Shown: positions 10,929-13,760 of the stretch, one piece after another
Layout: every line of letters begins with the position of its first letter
Numbering within the stretch: the first letter of the stretch is position 1
NCBI GenBank assembly: GCA_015487255.1
Contig: WFQA01000227.1
Span: 1-13,760, forward strand
Reading direction: 5' to 3'
Source: Paracoccaceae bacterium
GTDB taxonomy: Bacteria; Pseudomonadota; Alphaproteobacteria; Rhodobacterales; Rhodobacteraceae
Length of the DNA stretch: 13,760 nt
Notes under the pieces: generated by a model
Told to the model about the DNA's origin: nothing
Databases searched by the model: none
What the model saw: only the letters and a program-made list of their open reading frames with translations
Made by a program: the position numbers and the translations under genes

Positions 10929-11462
10929 CTAGGTAATTTTGGATACCTGAGTGAATTCAAGCTCAACCGGGGTGGCCCGGCCAAAAATAGATACGGTCAC
11001 TTTCAGGCGGGCATTTTCCTGATCCACCTCTTCAACCATGCCCGAAAAGCCCTCAAACGGCCCGTCGGTCACATTGACCTGCTCGCCGATATCAAAGAAG
11101 ATCAGGTTGCGCGGCGCATCGGCGCTCTCGTCAACCTGGTTCAATATGCGGGCCACCTCGGCATCGCGCATCGGCGAAGGTGTATTTTGCGCGCCCAAAA
11201 ACCCGGTCACGCGGTTGATATTGTTGATCGCGTGGTAAGCGCGGTCGGTCATTTCCATCTTGACCAGCACATAGCCCGGCATGAAGCGCCGCTCGCGGGT
11301 CACCTTTTTGCCCCGGCGCATTTCCAGCACCTCTTCCGTGGGCACCAGAACCTGCTCAATCTCATCCTCAAGGCCCTGTTGCACAATAGCCTCTTCGATC
11401 GCTTCCGCGATTTTCTTTTCGAAGTTCGAAAGGACGCTTACCGAATACCAGCGTTTCGCCAT
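10929..11462 (-). CDS. nusG: Transcription termination/antitermination protein NusG
   Basis: NusG binds the clamp of RNA polymerase through its N-terminal domain to suppress pausing, while its C-terminal KOW domain contacts Rho or ribosomal protein S10. Complete at 177 residues. The NGN domain is about 1-115 (WYSVSVLSNFEKK at the start, RRFMPGYVLVKMEM at 58-71, INRVTGFLG at 82-90). The KOW domain is about 125-177 (IGEQVNVTDGPFEGFSG and VEEVD, then KVTVSIFGRATPVELEF). The ATG at 11462 has AAGG 12 bases upstream. It is separated from secE by 169 bp, much looser than the usual near-contact of secE and nusG, and that gap has a terminator-like hairpin. rplK follows after 90 bp. Certain. Confidence 0.99.
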   Translation of the reverse strand: MAKRWYSVSVLSNFEKKIAEAIEEAIVQQGLEDEIEQVLVPTEEVLEMRRGKKVTRERRFMPGYVLVKMEMTDRAYHAINNINRVTGFLGAQNTPSPMRDAEVARILNQVDESADAPRNLIFFDIGEQVNVTDGPFEGFSGMVEEVDQENARLKVTVSIFGRATPVELEFTQVSKIT

Positions 11463-11537
11463 TTTTTATCAGTGCCTTCAATGCTGCGACAATGCCGCTA
11501 TTTGTCAAATTTTTCAGGTGGTTAGCCCGCATTTTCC

Positions 11538-11585
11538 CAAAAAGACAAAGCGCGCTGCCGAATTGAATTTCGAATCGAAGCGCGC
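11538..11585 (-). terminator. Terminator-like hairpin between secE and nusG
   Basis: On the minus strand GCGCGC (11580-11585) pairs with GCGCGC (11550-11555). An extra A-T pair and an interrupted inner CGA/TCG stem lie inside, within a 24-base interior. The stem is followed at once by a T-rich run, TTTGTCTTTTT (11549-11539). GC stem plus T-rich tail is the form of an intrinsic terminator. The long interior makes it weaker than a textbook case, so it may be partial and act as an attenuator reducing read-through into nusG and the ribosomal genes. Confidence 0.45.
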
Positions 11586-11631
11586 CATCTGTTGGTGGAG
11601 GTTCAGCCTATAACGCCATGTCACCCCAAGA

Positions 11632-11832
11632 TCAAGAGGAAGCAACCGCCAAAACACCTTCCAGCCCGGTGCGGATCAACAGATCGACCAGAAAGAAGAA
11701 AATCGCGGCAAACAGCGCCATGGCAAATACCATCGCGGTGGTGAGCATGGTTTCACGCCGGGTCGGCCAGACGATTTTCGAAACCTCCGAGCGCACCTGC
11801 TGGATAAATCGGAACGGATTTGCCTTTGCCAT
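11632..11832 (-). CDS. secE: Preprotein translocase subunit SecE
   Basis: Small essential subunit of the SecYEG channel in the cytoplasmic membrane, clamping SecY. At 66 residues it is the short single-span form normal outside the enterobacteria. An amphipathic helix (about 6-25) contains the conserved SEVSKIVWPTRRET block (15-28), followed by one hydrophobic span (about 31-52, MVFAMALFAAIFFFLVDLLI). The frame stays open upstream to 11928, but the start at 11832 (MAKANPF) is preferred because AGGAG lies 6 bases before it and the extension is not SecE-like and crosses the promoter. It is the first gene of the leftward cluster and is divergent from rmuC. Confident. Confidence 0.97.
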   Translation of the reverse strand: MAKANPFRFIQQVRSEVSKIVWPTRRETMLTTAMVFAMALFAAIFFFLVDLLIRTGLEGVLAVASS

Positions 11833-11868
11833 GTCTGGCTCCTGAATCGGGAAAATGCATCTGGCGGA

Positions 11869-11897
11869 TAAATACGCACTCTGAACCAAAAGTGCAA
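11869..11897 (-). promoter_or_regulatory. Probable housekeeping promoter of secE and the leftward cluster
   Basis: On the minus strand TTGCAC (11892-11897) and TATTTA (11869-11874) are separated by exactly 17 bases and lie 36 bases upstream of the secE ATG. That would give a leader of about 30 bases containing the AGGAG site. The -35 keeps the TTG that matters most in alphaproteobacteria, and the -10 begins TAT. It is the best vegetative promoter match in the 188-bp secE/rmuC divergent gap. No equally clear promoter for rmuC was found there. Confidence 0.5.
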
Positions 11898-12020
11898 GCC
11901 CCGCCCGGGCTGCAAAACGCCGGCACACCAGCCTTCCGCTTTGGGGAAAACGGTTTGGCCGGGCAAAAACCTCTGTTCAGCATTTGTTCGATCGGTTAGG
12001 TTGAGGCAAAAGGAGCGCCG

Positions 12021-13358
12021 ATGTTTGAGCAAATGATTGCGGAACTGCAAGCCAGCCCCGGCTGGATAAAAGCCTTGCTGGCAGGCCTGGCCATCGCCGC
12101 GCTTTGGAGCTTTGCATCCAGACGCAAAGCCGCTCTGGCGCGGGCCGAAACGGCAGCGATGGCCGCCAAAGAACAGGCCGCAGGGCATGAGGCCCGGCTC
12201 GCCGAATTGCTGCTTGAATTGCGCAGCACCCAAAAAACACTGGAAGAGGTACATATTGAAAACGCGCGGCTGGAAACCTCTTTGGAGATGCAGCACCAAA
12301 ACAACGCGGAAAAAATCGCGCTGCTCAACGATAATGGTGAACGCCTGAAGAGTGAGTTCACAGCGCTGGCCGCACAGGTGATGGACACTCATGGCGAAAA
12401 ATTCGACCGGCAGAATGCCGAGCGGCTCAAGCTGGTGCTGCAACCGCTCAAGGAGCATATCGGCAAGTTCGAAGCCGAGTTGCGCAATGTGCATGAAGCG
12501 GCGGGGAAAGACCGGGTGGCGCTCAAGGCCGAGATCGACATGCTGACCAAACGCAGCCTAGAGGTTTCGGAAGAGGCGCATAACCTGACCCAGGCATTAA
12601 AGGGCGATGCCCAGAAACAAGGCGCGTGGGGCGAGATGGTGCTGGCAACAATTCTGGAGCGCTCGGGGCTGCGCGCGGGTGAGGAATATGAAATGCAGGT
12701 TCACCACCGCGATGAAGAGGGACAGGGGTTTCGCCCGGATGCGGTGGTGAACCTGCCCGGCGGGCGGCGGCTGGTGGTGGACAGCAAGGTCTCGCTGGTG
12801 GCTTATGAGCGGGCGGTGAATGCCGAAAATGAGCCGGCAAAGGCGGTGGATCTGAAGGCGCATGTCGGGTCCGTCAAGAAGCATATCGACACGTTGAGCG
12901 CCAAGAAATACCACGCTTTTGATGACGGGGCGGTAGATTATGTGATCATGTTCATGCCGATTGAGAGCGCCTTTGCCGAGGCGGTGAAGGCCCAGCCCGA
13001 TCTGGTGCATTACGCGGCGGACCATAATGTGCTGATCGCCTCGCCAACCAACCTGATGATGGCGCTGAAAACGGTGGAAAACCTGTGGAGTGTGGAGCGG
13101 CGCAACAAAAATGCGCTGGAAATCGCGCGGCAGGCGGGCACGCTTTACGATAAATTTGTCGGCTTCATTGGCAATGTTGAAAAGATCGGCACCGCGCTTG
13201 ACGCTGCACAAAAGGCGCAATCAGACGCGATGAAGCAACTGACAACCGGCAAAGGTAATTTGGCGGCGCGCGTGGAAACGCTGAAAAAACTCGGGGCGCG
13301 TACGGAAAAGCAGATCGGGCAGGAATTTGACAAAGACGAACCGCCGCGACTGGGTTAG
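12021..13358 (+). CDS. rmuC: DNA recombination protein RmuC
   Basis: RmuC-family proteins limit rearrangements between inverted repeats in E. coli and are predicted nucleases; the biochemical reaction is poorly defined. 445 residues, complete. An N-terminal membrane anchor is likely at about 15-31 (IKALLAGLAIAALWSFA). A long charged coiled coil follows at about 35-190 (A/E/K/R-rich heptads). The RmuC core at about 195-390 contains QGAWGEMVLATILERSGL (200-217), RPDAVVNLPGGRRLVVDSKVSL (238-259) and the acidic FMPIESAFAEA. E205, D240, D254 and K256 are candidates for a PD-(D/E)xK-type site. ATG has AAAGGAG about 5 bases upstream. Diverges from secE across 188 bp. Family assignment is sure; catalytic residues are inferred. 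Confidence 0.96.
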   Translation: MFEQMIAELQASPGWIKALLAGLAIAALWSFASRRKAALARAETAAMAAKEQAAGHEARLAELLLELRSTQKTLEEVHIENARLETSLEMQHQNNAEKIALLNDNGERLKSEFTALAAQVMDTHGEKFDRQNAERLKLVLQPLKEHIGKFEAELRNVHEAAGKDRVALKAEIDMLTKRSLEVSEEAHNLTQALKGDAQKQGAWGEMVLATILERSGLRAGEEYEMQVHHRDEEGQGFRPDAVVNLPGGRRLVVDSKVSLVAYERAVNAENEPAKAVDLKAHVGSVKKHIDTLSAKKYHAFDDGAVDYVIMFMPIESAFAEAVKAQPDLVHYAADHNVLIASPTNLMMALKTVENLWSVERRNKNALEIARQAGTLYDKFVGFIGNVEKIGTALDAAQKAQSDAMKQLTTGKGNLAARVETLKKLGARTEKQIGQEFDKDEPPRLG

Positions 13359-13406
13359 CCAGGCTTTCCGACCAGCAGAAACAGCGCTGATTTCGGGCTG
13401 GCCTGG
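13359..13406 (+). other. Inverted repeats directly after rmuC
   Basis: CCAGGC (13359-13364), the first base after the rmuC TAG onward, pairs with GCCTGG (13401-13406). Inside are CCAGC/GCTGG (13372-13376 with 13397-13401, sharing one base) and the palindrome CAGCGCTG (13382-13389). No T-run follows, so it is not a standard terminator. It could form an mRNA 3'-end structure for rmuC. No convincing rmuC terminator is seen elsewhere in the gap. Confidence 0.3.
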
Positions 13407-13451
13407 AAATGGTGTTCGACCTTCAAAACCTGCCGTTTTGATTGCGCCCCT

Positions 13452-13481
13452 CCCGCTTGCTTTACAATAGGCAGAAGCGGG
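13452..13481. repeat. Inverted repeat CCCGCTT-N16-AAGCGGG over a -10-like box
   Basis: Perfect 7-bp arms at 13452-13458 and 13475-13481, 16 bases between. The spacer contains TACAAT (13463-13468), with TTGATT 19 bases upstream, resembling a weak vegetative promoter. A second stem, GGCAG/CTGCC (13470-13474 with 13482-13486), overlaps the right arm. The layout would suit a repressor operator or competing RNA stems upstream of the Hsp20 gene; neither is demonstrated. Confidence 0.35.
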
Positions 13482-13502
13482 CTGCCTTGCCGGATTTCAC
13501 CC

Positions 13503-13533
13503 CTTGAAAGCCAGAAAAGCCTTCCTAAATTAG
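13503..13533 (+). promoter_or_regulatory. RpoH (sigma-32) heat-shock promoter for the Hsp20 gene
   Basis: CTTG (13503-13506, followed by AAA) and CCTAAATTAG (13524-13533) are separated by 17 bases. The known alphaproteobacterial RpoH consensus is CTTG-N17/18-CYTATNTNNG. All specified positions match except one (A for T in the -10). It lies about 87 bases before the Hsp20 start, giving a leader of roughly 80 bases. Position before a small heat-shock gene makes the call strong without experiment. Confidence 0.75.
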
Positions 13534-13535
13534 AG

Positions 13536-13622
13536 TCATTAGGCGCCAAACGGGCCTGATAAACTGGCCTGTCCAATGAAGGAAGGCCGCAAAATGTGTC
13601 GCTCAAAGGAGGATACCCAATG
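13536..13622 (+). ncRNA. ROSE-like RNA thermometer in the Hsp20 leader
   Basis: The leader between the RpoH promoter and the start codon holds three consecutive stem-loops. They are TTAGGC/GCCTGA (13539-13559), GGCCT-G-TCC/GGA-AGGCC (13566-13588, one bulged G, 6-base loop), and a terminal hairpin (about 13596-13615) in which TCGCT (13599-13603) faces the AAGGAGG ribosome binding site. ROSE elements of alphaproteobacterial small heat-shock genes carry U(U/C)GCU opposite the Shine-Dalgarno, with a non-canonical G-G pair. Aligning the arms here also places a G opposite a G. The element would block translation at low temperature and melt on heating. Structure read by eye; function follows from the known family. 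Confidence 0.65.
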
Positions 13623-13760
13623 CGAAATTTTGACCTGACCCCGCTTTATCGCTCGACCGTCGGCTTTGACCGTCTGGCCAGCATTCTGGATAACGTGACC
13701 CGCTCGGATGGCGGCTCCAGTTACCCGCCCTATAATATCGAAAAAACCGATGATGATACC
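13620..13760 (+). CDS. Hsp20 family small heat-shock protein, IbpA-like (3' end outside window)
   Basis: Small heat-shock proteins are ATP-independent holdases that bind unfolding proteins and form large oligomers. Only 47 codons are present (MRNFDLTPLYRSTVGFDR to the edge); the alpha-crystallin domain lies beyond the window apart from its first strand (YPPYNIEKTDDDT). The FDLTPLYRSTVGFDRL start is characteristic of the IbpA/class A Hsp20 group of alphaproteobacteria, whose full length is usually near 140-160 residues. ATG at 13620 has AAAGGAGG 7 bases upstream. Expression is probably controlled twice, by the RpoH promoter and by the ROSE-like leader just upstream. Family assignment rests on the N-terminus and on the regulatory context. 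Confidence 0.85.
   Translation, partial: MRNFDLTPLYRSTVGFDRLASILDNVTRSDGGSSYPPYNIEKTDDDT

Noticed and set aside
9891..11525. Plus-strand open frame of 544 codons across rplA, rplK, nusG and the gaps
   Set aside because: It runs antisense through three certain genes and their leaders. It is a shadow frame without recognisable domains.
11833..11928. Upstream extension of secE to an ATG at 11928 (98 residues)
   Set aside because: The added residues are not SecE-like, and the internal ATG at 11832 has an AGGAG site at ideal distance.
11676..12494. Minus-strand frame of 272 codons through secE, the divergent gap and rmuC
   Set aside because: Overlaps secE out of frame and rmuC antisense, and crosses the likely secE promoter. 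No recognisable family.
13355..13606. Minus-strand 83-codon open frame in the rmuC-Hsp20 gap
   Set aside because: It covers the RpoH promoter and the ROSE-like leader antisense, has no recognised motif and no clear ribosome binding site.

Overview
The window is a stretch of core chromosome from an alphaproteobacterium, most likely of the Rhodobacterales. The grounds are protein-level resemblance of RpoB (1378 aa), NusG (177 aa) and RpoC to that group, an alphaproteobacterial-type RpoH promoter, and a ROSE-like leader in front of an Hsp20 gene. The taxonomic call comes from remembered family sequences, not from a search.

Layout. Positions 1-11832 on the minus strand hold the classical transcription/translation cluster, read right to left as secE, nusG, rplK, rplA, rplJ, rplL, rpoB, rpoC. 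Only rpoC is incomplete: its start is present, but roughly the last 40 residues lie beyond position 1. On the plus strand, rmuC (12021-13358) diverges from secE. It is followed by a 261-bp gap rich in regulatory signals and by the first 47 codons of an Hsp20 small heat-shock gene (13620 to the window end).

How the genes work together. SecE is the small subunit of the SecYEG translocon. NusG is the elongation factor that binds RNA polymerase and links it to Rho or ribosomes. L11, L1, L10 and L7/L12 build the two mobile stalks of the 50S subunit. RpoB and RpoC form the polymerase active centre. Joint transcription ties ribosome and polymerase supply together. The gaps inside the cluster (secE-nusG 169 bp, nusG-rplK 90 bp, rplA-rplJ 222 bp, rplJ-rplL 80 bp, rplL-rpoB 223 bp, rpoB-rpoC 47 bp) each contain predicted RNA hairpins where autoregulation, processing or attenuation could act. 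Only rplK-rplA is tightly coupled.

No mobile element, CRISPR array, tRNA, rRNA or unknown multi-gene system is visible, and no gene-free stretch exceeds 300 bases. The long open frames opposite rpoC and rpoB are antisense shadows. The most notable signals are the RpoH promoter plus ROSE-like RNA thermometer before the Hsp20 gene, the two abutting stem-loops in the rplL-rpoB gap, and a terminator-like hairpin between secE and nusG. All RNA structures were read by eye and no folding energies were computed.
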